Below, piece by piece: positions 8,299 through 17,253 of a stretch of DNA of 64,000 nt. Numbering within the stretch: position 1 is the stretch's first letter; each line of letters begins with the position of its first letter. Position numbers and translations under genes: made by a program. Under the pieces are notes generated by a model that saw only the letters and a program-made list of their open reading frames with translations, was not told the DNA's origin and did not search any database. The stretch covers positions 310,001 to 374,000 of the forward strand of contig JASTVH010000002.1 in NCBI GenBank assembly GCA_042862465.1. The letters are read 5' to 3'. The DNA is from JASTVH01 sp042862465 (lineage in GTDB: Bacteria > Pseudomonadota > Gammaproteobacteria > Pseudomonadales > Oleiphilaceae).

Positions 8299-8907
8299 GT
8301 GCTGACTCTCACCGATTTCGCCGTCCCGCCCCTGGCCGCCTTTTCCGGTCTTGTCTCTGCCGGCGACTGCATTGTGCTGAGCGGGCCCAGTGGGACTGGC
8401 AAGTCACGTTTTCTGTACGCCCTGGTCGACCTGATTCCCCACCAGGGCCGGGCGACGCTCTGGGACACAGGCGCGGACGCCATGGCCCCGGCCCAGTGGC
8501 GGCGTCAGGTGATGTTGGTTCCGCAGGAGCCGGCCTGGTGGGAAGCGGCTGTTGCCGCGCATTTTCCAGTCCAGCCAGGGGATGACGACCTGCAGGCGGT
8601 GGGGCTGGCACCCGCCGTCATGAGCCAACCAGTCCAGGAGCTGTCCACCGGCCAGCGCCAGCGCCTGGGTATTCTCAGGGCACTGGCCCTGACGCCGTCC
8701 GTGCTGTTGCTGGACGAACCCACGGCCCATCTGGACGCCGCCAGCGCCGGTCAGGTGGAGGCGCTGATCCAGCGTTTTTTGCAGGAAACCGGCAAGGCCG
8801 TGATCTGGGTGTCGCACGACCCGGCCCAGGCCAGACGGGTGGGCAATGCGTTCTGGCAGATTCGGGACGGGCGGATTGAAACCGGACAAACGCTTGAGGC
8901 CGGATAA
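8299..8907 (+). CDS. fetA: FetA/YbbL-like ABC exporter ATP-binding protein
   Basis: The 202-residue nucleotide-binding subunit has all ABC motifs: Walker A GPSGTGKS (about 33-40), a Q-loop VPQEPAWW, signature ELSTGQRQR, Walker B SVLLLDEP, and the switch histidine in VSHDP. The neighbouring permease is of the FetB/YbbM type. In E. coli FetAB is implicated in iron export and resistance to oxidative stress at high iron. The start codon is GTG and no strong ribosome site is seen. Two bases separate its stop from the permease start, so the genes are translationally linked. Confidence 0.85.
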   Translation: MLTLTDFAVPPLAAFSGLVSAGDCIVLSGPSGTGKSRFLYALVDLIPHQGRATLWDTGADAMAPAQWRRQVMLVPQEPAWWEAAVAAHFPVQPGDDDLQAVGLAPAVMSQPVQELSTGQRQRLGILRALALTPSVLLLDEPTAHLDAASAGQVEALIQRFLQETGKAVIWVSHDPAQARRVGNAFWQIRDGRIETGQTLEAG

Positions 8908-8909
8908 AC

Positions 8910-9698
8910 ATGCAGACATCCACCGTACAACCCATCGGCCTGGTGGAACTGGGCGTTGCCGCCACCCTGGTGATCGCGCTCGCCCTGATCACCTGGCGTG
9001 ATTCACGCACCCTGAGCCGCAGCCTGCTGATCGCCATGGTCCGGCTGATCCTGCAGCTGGCGTTGGTGGCCCTGGTGCTGGAAGCAGTATTTGCCACCGT
9101 CAATCCCTGGGTGGTCGGCGGCCTGGGATTGCTGATGGTGCTGCTGGCGGGACGCGAGGTGCACAGCCGGCTGAACACGGAGCATCCGCATCGTCGGGCG
9201 TTTCCGGTGGCCACCCTGTCGCTGTTCGTGTCGTCATTCGGCGTAGCCGCTTTCGCCCTGGTGGCACTGATCCGCTTTGACCCCTGGTATCACCCCCAGT
9301 ACGCCATTCCCCTGCTCGGCATGATTCTGGGTAATTCGCTGAACAGTGTGACGCTGGGTCTGGAGCGGTTACGGGAAGGGGCGCGCCATCGTCGGGCGGA
9401 AGTGGAAGGCCGCTTGATGCTGGGCGCGACCGCCTGGCAGGCCATCAGCGGACCCCGGGCGAGCGCCCTCAGGGCAGCGCTGATCCCTACCATCAATGCC
9501 ATGTCCGCCGCCGGGATCGTCGCCCTGCCGGGGATGATGACCGGGCAGATCCTGGCCGGTTCGCCGCCGGCCCTGGCGGTGAAATACCAGATCCTGATCT
9601 TCCTGCTGATCGCCGCCAGCGCCGGTATGGGCGCGCTGATTGCGATCGCGCTGGGCGTGCGTGGACTGTTCGACGACAGGGATCGTCTGCAGCTGTAG
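8910..9698 (+). CDS. fetB: FetB/YbbM-like iron export permease
   Basis: The 262-residue integral membrane protein (UPF0014 family) has about seven hydrophobic segments. Family hallmarks are visible: RLILQLALVALVLEAVF near the N terminus, PLLGMILGNSLNSVTLGLERL in the middle, and the conserved GATAWQAISGP...AALIPTINAMSAAGIVALPGMMTGQILAG loop. It pairs with the upstream ATPase to form the exporter. Inner-membrane location is certain from hydropathy. The iron substrate is inferred from E. coli FetAB. Confidence 0.87.
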   Translation: MQTSTVQPIGLVELGVAATLVIALALITWRDSRTLSRSLLIAMVRLILQLALVALVLEAVFATVNPWVVGGLGLLMVLLAGREVHSRLNTEHPHRRAFPVATLSLFVSSFGVAAFALVALIRFDPWYHPQYAIPLLGMILGNSLNSVTLGLERLREGARHRRAEVEGRLMLGATAWQAISGPRASALRAALIPTINAMSAAGIVALPGMMTGQILAGSPPALAVKYQILIFLLIAASAGMGALIAIALGVRGLFDDRDRLQL

Positions 9699-9769
9699 CT
9701 GGCCGGCACAGCCCCGGGAGGACCGTGCCGGTTGTATGGGTGACAGAATTGGGGGCTGCCGATACGGCC

Positions 9770-10024
9770 TCAGGCCTCGCCGTTCGCCTTGTTGAGGAGG
9801 ATGCGGTAGACCTCATCCTTGAGCTGGAGCCGGCGCTTTTTCATGCGCTCGATTTCGGTATCGCTGATGGGCCCCTCGCGTTCTTCGAGGCCGCGTATGG
9901 TCTTGTCCAGTTTGTCGTGCTCGTTCACCATCTCCCGGAAATCCAGATCATCCCGGGCCAGTTCATCGGTGAGTTCACGCCAATGGGGAAATTCGTGATG
10001 AATGCTGTGATTCTCGCCGAGCAT
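9770..10024 (-). CDS. YdcH-like DUF465 protein
   Basis: The 84-residue helical protein has the DUF465 pattern: FPHWRELTDELARDDLDFREMVNEHDKLDKTIRGLE, then a second helix ERMKKRRLQLKDEVYRIL. That is two antiparallel helices joined by a short acidic turn. No biochemical role is established for the family. ATG 10024 has a strong AAGGAGGA ribosome site; the ATG 30 bases upstream does not. Confidence 0.8.
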   Translation of the reverse strand: MLGENHSIHHEFPHWRELTDELARDDLDFREMVNEHDKLDKTIRGLEEREGPISDTEIERMKKRRLQLKDEVYRILLNKANGEA

Positions 10025-10193
10025 GCGTGGCTCCTCCTTCTGGGGACCAGACATCGGTCTTTTCTTTCCTCGGGCGCCGGGGCCCGTTGAGGAAACACTG
10101 AATGGGCCTCACCCGACAAAGCGGGCAGGCGAAATCGATAAGCGTTTCCCTTCCGAAATTATCGAAGTCGGGCGACTCTGTCTAATGCAATCT

Positions 10194-10715
10194 TCACGAC
10201 TGTGGGAAGTCCTCATCCGCACCGGCGGAACGGCGCCTTTCGTGCATGGCGTTGGTGGAGGCCACCGCGCCGGAATAGGCGCTGATACCCAACACCACCA
10301 GCAGCGGCTGCACGAACATCACCCATTCCGGGACCGGATCAGACAGCATGATCAGGACGCTGAACAGCAGGCCCGGCACCATGATCAGGAATACCGTACC
10401 GGCAATCAGGAAGACGATGCGTTCCTTGTGGCGCAGCATGTCGGGGTCGATCAACAGCCCCATAATGAATTTCACCACCGCCAGGCCACCCAGGACCCCG
10501 GCCGCCATGGCCAGGTCATATCCCAGCAGCACCGCCTCAAAGCCCTCGTTCCAGGCCTTGAACAGGGCCACCACGGCAAACGGCAGCAGCACGAACAGCA
10601 CGTCCGCGTAGGTGCCGTAGAGCAGTTTCATGGCCTGGGTTTCCTCGGCGCTCGGCCCGGGGTGACCACCCTCCTCGGGCCGATCCATGTCCGACTGTTT
10701 CATGGGCATGGTCAT
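10194..10715 (-). CDS. Small inner-membrane protein co-translated with hybrid kinase
   Basis: The 173-residue protein has a charged N terminus followed by about four hydrophobic helices (around residues 35-55, 62-85, 98-122 and 130-150). I do not recognise a named family. Its start overlaps the stop of the hybrid kinase gene by four bases (10712-10715), so it is almost certainly the second gene of that operon. It could be an accessory membrane partner of the sensor, but that is inference from position only. Confidence 0.7.
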   Translation of the reverse strand: MTMPMKQSDMDRPEEGGHPGPSAEETQAMKLLYGTYADVLFVLLPFAVVALFKAWNEGFEAVLLGYDLAMAAGVLGGLAVVKFIMGLLIDPDMLRHKERIVFLIAGTVFLIMVPGLLFSVLIMLSDPVPEWVMFVQPLLVVLGISAYSGAVASTNAMHERRRSAGADEDFPQS

Positions 10716-13700
10716 AAGCTCTCCTCGTGTAACGTTTCAAGTTGCGACAGTAACTGCTGATGGGCGGTATCCAGGTGGCACAGCAGACGCTCCACCTGGG
10801 TCATGACGGCGCCACCGGCCAGGGCCTCCTCCACCGCCTCGGCGCGCTGGCTCAGGCCCTGCACGCCCAGGGAGGCGGCCACGCCCTTGAGGGTATGGGC
10901 CAGCCGGTGGGCCTCCTCACGATCGTTGCGATCCAGCGCCTCGAGGATCTGGTCCACTGCCTGCCCCTGTTCCTGGCGGAAGCGTTCCAGCAGCTCGTCC
11001 AGGAGCTTTTCGTTGCCCCCCAGCTGGGCCAGGGCCCGGCCCCGCTCAAACTGCACGGTAGCCGGCTCCTCTGCGGCGGGCTCGGCGGGTATTTCTTTCT
11101 CCTCCACGTCCCCTTCTCCCAGGCCTTCGGCCTGACCAATCCAGTGGGCGAGGGTCTGGTAGAGGTCGTCCTGGGCCACCGGCTTGCTCAGGTAATCGTT
11201 CATGCCCGACTCCAGGCATTTCTCCCGATCCCCTTTCATGGCGTTGGCGGTCATGGCGATCACCGGCAGGTCGGGCAGACGCAGCTGGTGACGGATGCGC
11301 CGGGTGGCCTCGAAACCGTCCATCACCGGCATCTGACAATCCATCAGCACCGCGTCGAAGGCCTGTTTTTCCATCATTTCCACGGCTTCCACGCCGTTTT
11401 CCGCCACCGTCACCGCAATATCCACCTGGCGCAGGAATTCCCGGGCGATTTCCTGGTTGAAGGGGGTATCCTCCACCAGCAACACATGGCGGTTCTTGAG
11501 GATCTGGTGGATGTCCGGACGCTCGTCCACGGTGAACCGGCGCGAGGTGCGCGGCCCGGTATAACCGAAGATCTCCTGGATGGAGTCGAGGATCACCGAC
11601 GGCGTCACCGGCTTGACCAGGGGATAGAAACCGCAGGAGGTCGCCTCCTCCATCAGGTGTTCCTCGTTGGGCAGGGCCATCACCACGATCGGCACCTCGG
11701 CCAGGGCCGTCACCTGGCGCACGGCGAGGGCCGCGTCGATGGTGCGCATGGCCGCCAGATGGCGGTCGACCATGACCAGGTCGTATTCCGGCGTCTTGAC
11801 CTCGCTTTGCAGGCGCTCCAGCAGGCGGTAGTCGGGCTGCATCAGGGTGGGCTGGCACTCGAAGCTGGTGAGGATCTCCATCAGGGCTTCCTGGCCGGCG
11901 TCGCGGTCGTCCAGTAGCAGCACCCGCAAGTCCTTGAGTTCCTTGCTGGCATAGATGTTCTTGGTTTCGTAGTCCGACTGCAGGTCGAACCAGGCCGTGA
12001 ACTGGAAGGTGCTGCCGTGCCCTTCCCGGCTTTCGGCCCAGATCTCGCCGCCCATCATTTCCACCAGCTGCTTGCTGATGGACAGGCCCAGGCCGGTGCC
12101 GCCGAACTTGCGGGTGGTGGAGCCGTCCGCCTGGGTGAAGGGCGTAAACAGCTTGCCCAGCTGCTCGCGGCTGATGCCGATGCCGGTATCGGTCACGGCG
12201 AAATGCAGCGCGCTGCGCCCGTCCAGGGTCTGCTGTTCGCTGATGCGCAACTGGATCTCGCCGCTCTCGGTGAACTTGATGGCGTTGTTGGTGAGATTGA
12301 TCAGGATCTGGCCCAACCGCAAGGGGTCGCCGATCAGGGCCGTTGGCGTGCCCTTGGCCAGGTTCACGGAGAGCTCCAGATTCTTTTCCGCGGTCTTGTG
12401 GGCCAGCATGTCCATGATGTCGTTAATGACATCGTGAAGGTTGAACTCGGTCCGCTCCAGGTCCAGCTTGCCGGCCTCGATCTTGGAGAAGTCGAGAATG
12501 TCGTTGATGATGCCCAGCAAAGCCCGGGAGGCGTGCTCGATCTTCTCCACGTAGCCGCGCTGCTTGGGGTTGAGATCGGTGCGCTGGGCCAGCTCGGCAA
12601 AGCCGATGATGGCATTCATGGGCGTGCGGATCTCGTGGGACATGTTGGCCAGGAAATCGCTCTTGGCCTGGGCCGAGGCCTGGGCGGCCTCCCGTTCGCG
12701 CTGGGCCTTTTCCTTCTCCTTGCGCTCGGTAATGTCGATCAGCGAGCCTTCCAGGTACGCCGGATTGCCGTCGGCATCGTAGGCCAGGTGCGCCGAGCTC
12801 ACACCCCAGAAGCGCGAACCGTCCTTGCGTACATACTGGGCCTCCCATTCCACCACCCGGCGCTGGGTCATCAGCTCCTTTTCAAACAGAAAGCGGTCCT
12901 CCGGATTGACGTAGCAATCCTGAGCGATGTTGTCGACGCTCTCCACCAGTTCCTCCGGCGTCGCGTAGCCAAAGGTCTGGGCCAGGGAGGGGTTGGCACT
13001 GAGAAAGTGGCCATCCAGGGAACACTGGAAGATGCCCTCGGCGGCGTTGTCATAGAGCTGGCGGAAGCGGCGCAGGTGCTCCTGGGCCCGTTCGTTGGCC
13101 GCTTGGGCATCCTGCTTGGCCAGTAGCGCTCGGCGTCGTGCGTAGTCGGTCTCACGCTTTTGCATGTTGATGCGATCCGCCAGGGCCAGGCTCAGCAGCA
13201 GGACGTTGCCGAAAGCCCCGAGCCGGATGCCGTTGTTGACCACGACGTTGTATTCCGTGGCCCCGAACACATAGATGATGTAGAGCAGGACCCCGGTCAT
13301 GTAGCAAAACCAGGCCAGGGTGTAGTAACGGGCCAGGCGGTTGCCGGAGCGCCACAACACCACCCCGATCACACCAAGAATTAGCGCGTAAAGCACCGTA
13401 ATGCGAATGGCGACGCCGATGGAGGCGGTATAGTCGACCACCAGACTCAGGCCCATCGCCCAGAAGGCGGCAATGGCCAGAAAGCGCATGACCTTATCCA
13501 GGAACGGTGCCGTCACCCGGGTCTGCAGGAAGTGGCGGGAGAACTGCATCAGCCAGATCCAGGTGAAGTTCATCATCACCGGCAGGTCGCGGTCGTACCA
13601 TTGCGGGTCGTCATAGAGCTGGAAGCGCCAGGGCAAGCCATCGAGACAGGCCTGGGCAGCCAGAAAACAGAGGATGCCGAGCACGTAATAGAGGTAGGCC

Positions 13701-14386
13701 CGGTCACGGATCGATAAGTAGATGAACAGATTGTAGAGGACCATGATCAGCATGATCCCGTAGAACCCGCCGAAGAGAATGCCCTGGACCTGCATGGCCT
13801 GACTGAAACCGCTCTCCGAATAGAGCACGAAACCCAGCTGGCGAGAGCTGTCCGTGTCCACGCGGATATAGAGGTCCACCGGCTTGTCCGGCGGGGTGGT
13901 GACACGGAAGGTGGCGTAGGGGGAGGGAATGGCGTTGTTGCTGCCGGGCCGGTCGTCACCCAGTTCCAGGGTCTCCAGACTGCCATCGGCCTGCCGGATA
14001 TAGACGTCCACCTTGTCCAGGGGCGGATAATCGGCCTTGATCCACCACTCCCGGGGGCCCTTGTCGCGGTACGGTTGGTAGACCAGACGGGTATGCAGCC
14101 AGTAGACACCGCCCTCGAAGCCAAAGTTGGCCCGGTCCTTGTCACTTTCGAAGAAACGATCGTCCCATTTGCCGGAAAGGACGTCCTCCACCGGATACTG
14201 ATCGCCGGTCTCTTCCAGAAAGCGGGACTGGGCGCTGAGTACCAGCTTCTCGGTGCCGTCGTTCAGGCGCACCGCCGAATCGGCACTGGCCACCATGGAG
14301 CAGCATGCCAGCGCCAGGCCCAGCAAGACGTAGAGCCCCCACGGCCGTAAGCCGTGGGTTTTTATACAATAGATTAGCGGGGTCAC
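10712..14386 (-). CDS. 7TMR-DISM hybrid sensor kinase with two receiver domains and HPt
   Basis: The 1224-residue sensor has a signal-like N terminus, a periplasmic 7TMR-DISMED2 beta domain (about 40-180), seven membrane helices (7TMR-DISM_7TM, about 185-400), a coiled linker, and a PAS domain (about 430-550). A HisKA domain follows with phosphorylatable His584 in SHEIRTPMNAIIGF, then a HATPase (N-box ILINLTNNAIKF, G boxes DTGIGI and GTGLGL). Receiver 1 (about 820-940) reads VLLLDDRDAG and LVMVDRHLAA and is atypical. Receiver 2 (about 965-1085) is canonical, VLLVEDTPFN and VLMDCQMPVMDG. The HPt domain has its histidine in AHTLKGVAAS. It is a BarA/LuxQ-style phosphorelay; the output partner is not nearby. 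DISM domains often sense carbohydrates. The GTG start is uncertain. Confidence 0.88.
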   Translation of the reverse strand: MTPLIYCIKTHGLRPWGLYVLLGLALACCSMVASADSAVRLNDGTEKLVLSAQSRFLEETGDQYPVEDVLSGKWDDRFFESDKDRANFGFEGGVYWLHTRLVYQPYRDKGPREWWIKADYPPLDKVDVYIRQADGSLETLELGDDRPGSNNAIPSPYATFRVTTPPDKPVDLYIRVDTDSSRQLGFVLYSESGFSQAMQVQGILFGGFYGIMLIMVLYNLFIYLSIRDRAYLYYVLGILCFLAAQACLDGLPWRFQLYDDPQWYDRDLPVMMNFTWIWLMQFSRHFLQTRVTAPFLDKVMRFLAIAAFWAMGLSLVVDYTASIGVAIRITVLYALILGVIGVVLWRSGNRLARYYTLAWFCYMTGVLLYIIYVFGATEYNVVVNNGIRLGAFGNVLLLSLALADRINMQKRETDYARRRALLAKQDAQAANERAQEHLRRFRQLYDNAAEGIFQCSLDGHFLSANPSLAQTFGYATPEELVESVDNIAQDCYVNPEDRFLFEKELMTQRRVVEWEAQYVRKDGSRFWGVSSAHLAYDADGNPAYLEGSLIDITERKEKEKAQREREAAQASAQAKSDFLANMSHEIRTPMNAIIGFAELAQRTDLNPKQRGYVEKIEHASRALLGIINDILDFSKIEAGKLDLERTEFNLHDVINDIMDMLAHKTAEKNLELSVNLAKGTPTALIGDPLRLGQILINLTNNAIKFTESGEIQLRISEQQTLDGRSALHFAVTDTGIGISREQLGKLFTPFTQADGSTTRKFGGTGLGLSISKQLVEMMGGEIWAESREGHGSTFQFTAWFDLQSDYETKNIYASKELKDLRVLLLDDRDAGQEALMEILTSFECQPTLMQPDYRLLERLQSEVKTPEYDLVMVDRHLAAMRTIDAALAVRQVTALAEVPIVVMALPNEEHLMEEATSCGFYPLVKPVTPSVILDSIQEIFGYTGPRTSRRFTVDERPDIHQILKNRHVLLVEDTPFNQEIAREFLRQVDIAVTVAENGVEAVEMMEKQAFDAVLMDCQMPVMDGFEATRRIRHQLRLPDLPVIAMTANAMKGDREKCLESGMNDYLSKPVAQDDLYQTLAHWIGQAEGLGEGDVEEKEIPAEPAAEEPATVQFERGRALAQLGGNEKLLDELLERFRQEQGQAVDQILEALDRNDREEAHRLAHTLKGVAASLGVQGLSQRAEAVEEALAGGAVMTQVERLLCHLDTAHQQLLSQLETLHEESL
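14338..14363 (+). terminator. Terminator-like hairpin inside the kinase start region
   Basis: CCCACGGC-CGTAA-GCCGTGGG followed by TTTTT on the plus strand is a textbook intrinsic terminator shape. It lies antisense to codons 8-16 of the hybrid kinase, between the kinase signal segment and its GTG start. No plus-strand gene ends here. Similar CCCACGGC/GCCGTGGG hairpins occur at the ends of IS200/IS605 elements, so a relic is also possible. Confidence 0.4.
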
Positions 14387-14537
14387 GTCCAGCCCGTCTG
14401 TCGTCGCGTTCTTTTTCCCTGCCCGGGTTCAGGCAGAGGGACTTGTTCAGCGGATACTGGTGAGTATAGTTAAGCGAACTATCGTGGCGCCCCACAAATC
14501 GGTTAAATTTGCATCGGTTTGTAACGCTGTACCGTTT

Positions 14538-15398
14538 TCAGTGCACTTCCGGCTGATGCGCGAGGCGGCCGTGGCGGTAATCCTCCAGCGCCTGCTCGAT
14601 CTCCGCCGGGTTGTTCATGACGAAGGGCCCATACTGGGCAATCGGTTCCCCGATTGGTTCCGCCGCCAGTAACAGGAAGCGCCCACCGGCAGTACCGGCC
14701 TCGACGTGAACGCCATCGCCCTCGCCCAACACCGCCGAGTGGCCGCTGGCGACGGTCCGCCCGCCGAGAATGACCTCCCCTTCGAAGACATACACCAGCA
14801 CGTTGTGCGTTGCCGGAAGCGAGGTGCCGAAGGTGGCCCCGGCCTCCAGGGCCACGTCCAGATAGAGTGGCTGGCGGCTGATACCGCTGACGGCACCGCG
14901 CACCGGCTGCCCCGCCAGGGTCAGGTCACCGGCGATCACCCGGACTTCCCCGCCTTGCAGCGCCACCACGGGAATCTGCGCCGCCGGTATGTCGCGATAT
15001 TGGGGCGTGGCCATCTTCTCGCGGGCCGGCAGGTTGATCCACAGCTGGAAACCGTGCATCAGGCCGTTTTCCTGCTCCGGCATTTCCGCATGGATGATCC
15101 CGGCGCCCGCCGTCATCCACTGCACATCGCCGGCCCGAAGATGGCCGCGGTTGCCGAGGGAATCCTCGTGGCGCATGGCGCCAGCAAGCATGTAGGTGAC
15201 CGTCTCGAAGCCGCGGTGCGGGTGCGGCGGGAAGCCGGCCAGGTAGTCCTCCGGCTGGTCGGAGCGGAATTCATCCAGCATCAGGAACGGATCCAGCCGC
15301 ACGGCCTGGGTCTGGCCCAGGTTACGCAGCAGCTTGACGCCGGCGCCATCCGAGGCGGGACGGCTGGGGATGAGTTGGGTGATCTGGCGATAGGTCAT
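14538..15398 (-). CDS. Pirin family bicupin
   Basis: The 286-residue protein has the pirin N-terminal cupin with PHPHRGFETVTYML and the metal-binding His/His/Glu pattern completed by AGAGIIHAEMPE, then a C-terminal pirin domain (from about residue 165). Bacterial pirins are iron- or copper-containing cupins; some (YhhW type) have quercetin dioxygenase activity. The physiological substrate is unknown. The start follows a GGGAGG ribosome site. It is separated from azoR by a repeat element and may be co-expressed with it, since both enzymes act on quinone- or flavonoid-like electrophiles, but that link is inference. Confidence 0.87.
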   Translation of the reverse strand: MTYRQITQLIPSRPASDGAGVKLLRNLGQTQAVRLDPFLMLDEFRSDQPEDYLAGFPPHPHRGFETVTYMLAGAMRHEDSLGNRGHLRAGDVQWMTAGAGIIHAEMPEQENGLMHGFQLWINLPAREKMATPQYRDIPAAQIPVVALQGGEVRVIAGDLTLAGQPVRGAVSGISRQPLYLDVALEAGATFGTSLPATHNVLVYVFEGEVILGGRTVASGHSAVLGEGDGVHVEAGTAGGRFLLLAAEPIGEPIAQYGPFVMNNPAEIEQALEDYRHGRLAHQPEVH

Positions 15399-15416
15399 GG
15401 TGACCTCCCTTCTGTC

Positions 15417-15497
15417 GTAGGTTGGGCTGACGAAGGAAGCCCAACGGGATGGCGCCCGGCGATTTTTTGTTGGGCTTCCTGCGTCAGCCCAACCTAC
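15417..15497. repeat. Intergenic inverted repeat element (family R1)
   Basis: Two 29-base arms (15417-15445 and 15469-15497) are inverted copies with one mismatch, 23 bases apart. Each begins or ends with the GTAGGTTGGGCTGAC core and also contains a smaller internal TTGGGCT/AGCCCAA inverted repeat, so the transcript could form a cruciform-like structure. The same arm occurs perfectly inverted at 54292-54320 and 54543-54571. It lies between pirin and azoR and may act as a transcription attenuator for the minus-strand operon. Confidence 0.8.
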
Positions 15498-15500
15498 GGA

Positions 15501-16103
15501 TTACGCCACCAGCTGCCGGATGGCCTGCTGGGCCTTTTGGAGGGCTTCGGCCTTGTGATCCTCGCCGATGGCCAGGCCTTCGGCATAGACAAATTGTACG
15601 TCCCGGATACCCAGCAGGCCGAGAAAATGGCTGACGTGGCCGGTCTGGGTGTCCAGCGGTGTGCCGCGATATTGCCCGCCCCGGGCGGCGAGGACGCGCA
15701 CCGGCCGGTCCTTCAGCAGCCCTTCCGGCCCGTTGGCGGTATAGCGGAAAGTTTCGCCGGAGCGGGCAATGTGGTCGAAATAGGCCTTCAGCGTGGATGG
15801 CAGGCCGAGGTTGTACAGCGGCAACCCGATGACCACCTCATCGGCCTCGCGCCATTCGTTGATCAGGGCGTCGGAGAACGCCACCACCGCGCGCTGGGCC
15901 TCAGTCCGCTCTTCCACCGGAGTCACCAGCGCCTGGAAGCGCTCACCGTCCAGATGTGGTACCGGCTCGGCGGCCAGATCACGGACCCGGACATGACCTT
16001 CCGGATTGACCTGACGCCAGTGGTCCACGTAATGATCGCTCAGGCGGGTGGATTGACCGTCGTTGGCAAACAGGCTGCTGTTAATCTGCAAAAGGGTGGT
16101 CAT
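15501..16103 (-). CDS. azoR: FMN-dependent NADH:quinone/azo oxidoreductase
   Basis: The 200-residue flavodoxin-fold enzyme is of the AzoR/AcpD family. Recognisable parts are the FMN phosphate loop INSSLFANDGQSTRLSD, PLYNLGLPSTLKAYFDHIARSGETF (dimer and FMN contacts) and AARGGQYRGTPLDTQTGHVSHFLGLLGI. AzoR reduces quinones and azo compounds with NADH and protects against thiol and quinone stress. ATG 16103 carries a GAGGAG ribosome site; an in-frame start 81 bases upstream would add a non-homologous leader. It is divergent from a LysR regulator, the usual arrangement for LysR control. Confidence 0.9.
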   Translation of the reverse strand: MTTLLQINSSLFANDGQSTRLSDHYVDHWRQVNPEGHVRVRDLAAEPVPHLDGERFQALVTPVEERTEAQRAVVAFSDALINEWREADEVVIGLPLYNLGLPSTLKAYFDHIARSGETFRYTANGPEGLLKDRPVRVLAARGGQYRGTPLDTQTGHVSHFLGLLGIRDVQFVYAEGLAIGEDHKAEALQKAQQAIRQLVA

Positions 16104-16201
16104 GGCGTTGCTCCTCATTCGGTTAGCGATGACTCTATTTTTTGTTTTATGCTGTCGATCAACAACGGGATAAAATGCCGCCAATTTGACGATAAATTCG
16201 A

Positions 16202-17095
16202 ATGATTGAGCCGACGCTGGAACAATGGCGCACCCTGATCGCCATCGCCGACCACGGCACCTATGCCGCGGCGGCGGAACACCTGGACAAGAGCACGTCC
16301 ACCCTCACCTACGCCATCCAGAAACTGGAGCAGGCCCTGGAAGTGAAGCTGCTGGAGAAGCGGGGGCGCCGTGCCGTACTGACCGATGCCGGGACCGTGC
16401 TGGTGCGCCGCGCCCGCAACGTGCTCACCGAGGCGGACACCCTGGGGCGCCTGGCCCACAGCCTGGGGGCCGGCCAGGAGGCGGAGCTGCGCCTGACCAC
16501 CGAAATCATCTTTCCCACCTGCTATACCCTGGCCGCCCTGGGCGCGCTCAACGAGGCCTACCCGGACACCCGGGTGGAGCTGTACGAGCACGTGCTGAGC
16601 GGCACCGAAGACATGCTGGTGCGCCGGGACGTGGATCTGGCCATTACCAGCCATGTACCGCCCGGTTTTCTTGGCGAACCCATCCTGCGCATGACCATGC
16701 TGCCGGTGGCATCGCCGGACCATCCGCTGCATCACCTGGGCCGCCCGGTCACCGAGCAGGATCTCAACCACTACCGCCAGCTGGTGATACGCGACTCCGG
16801 CCTCTACCGTCGCCGCACCACGCTGCGTATCGATGCCCGTTACCGCACCACCGTGACCCAACTGACCACCTCGATCCAGGCCCTGGAGGCCGGGCATGGT
16901 TTTGCCTGGATGCCGCAAATGCTGGTGCAGGAGGCACTGGACCACGGGCGCCTGCAGCCGCTGCCCACACGGGCACCCAGCGAACGCTTTGCCGAGCTGT
17001 TCCTGGTATTTGCCGATCGGGATCTGGCCGGGCCGGCCACCCGTTTCCTGGCGGAGCGGCTGATGCATGAAGCCCGGTGTGCGATGTTGGCGTAA
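16202..17095 (+). CDS. LysR-type transcriptional regulator
   Basis: The 297-residue protein has an N-terminal winged HTH (residues 5-64: LEQWRTLIAIADHGTYAAAAEHLDKSTSTLTYAIQKLEQALEVKLLEKRGRR) and a LysR substrate-binding fold (about 90-290). It is divergent from azoR with 98 bases between starts, so azoR is the most likely target and a quinone-like electrophile a plausible inducer. Both are inferences from gene order. Confidence 0.88.
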   Translation: MIEPTLEQWRTLIAIADHGTYAAAAEHLDKSTSTLTYAIQKLEQALEVKLLEKRGRRAVLTDAGTVLVRRARNVLTEADTLGRLAHSLGAGQEAELRLTTEIIFPTCYTLAALGALNEAYPDTRVELYEHVLSGTEDMLVRRDVDLAITSHVPPGFLGEPILRMTMLPVASPDHPLHHLGRPVTEQDLNHYRQLVIRDSGLYRRRTTLRIDARYRTTVTQLTTSIQALEAGHGFAWMPQMLVQEALDHGRLQPLPTRAPSERFAELFLVFADRDLAGPATRFLAERLMHEARCAMLA

Positions 17096-17253
17096 TCGCT
17101 TTTTGCCGCCAATGGCGCGCCTTTAGCGACACAGGTCTCAACTGATTGTCCGATCAGACCAACTTTTTGGCCCTTTCATCAGTAAGTTCATGCAGCGATT
17201 GCAGGCAACTGGTCGAATCCGCCAACGCCAATAAAAGACCAACGGATGGATCC

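Noticed and set aside
14466..14482. ATAGTT-AAGCG-AACTAT inverted repeat upstream of the hybrid kinase
   Set aside because: Only six-base arms, and no second copy or promoter context to support an operator.
15417..15497. The R1 inverted repeat as ends of an insertion sequence
   Set aside because: Only 23 bases lie between the arms and no transposase is present, so at most it is a small non-autonomous element.
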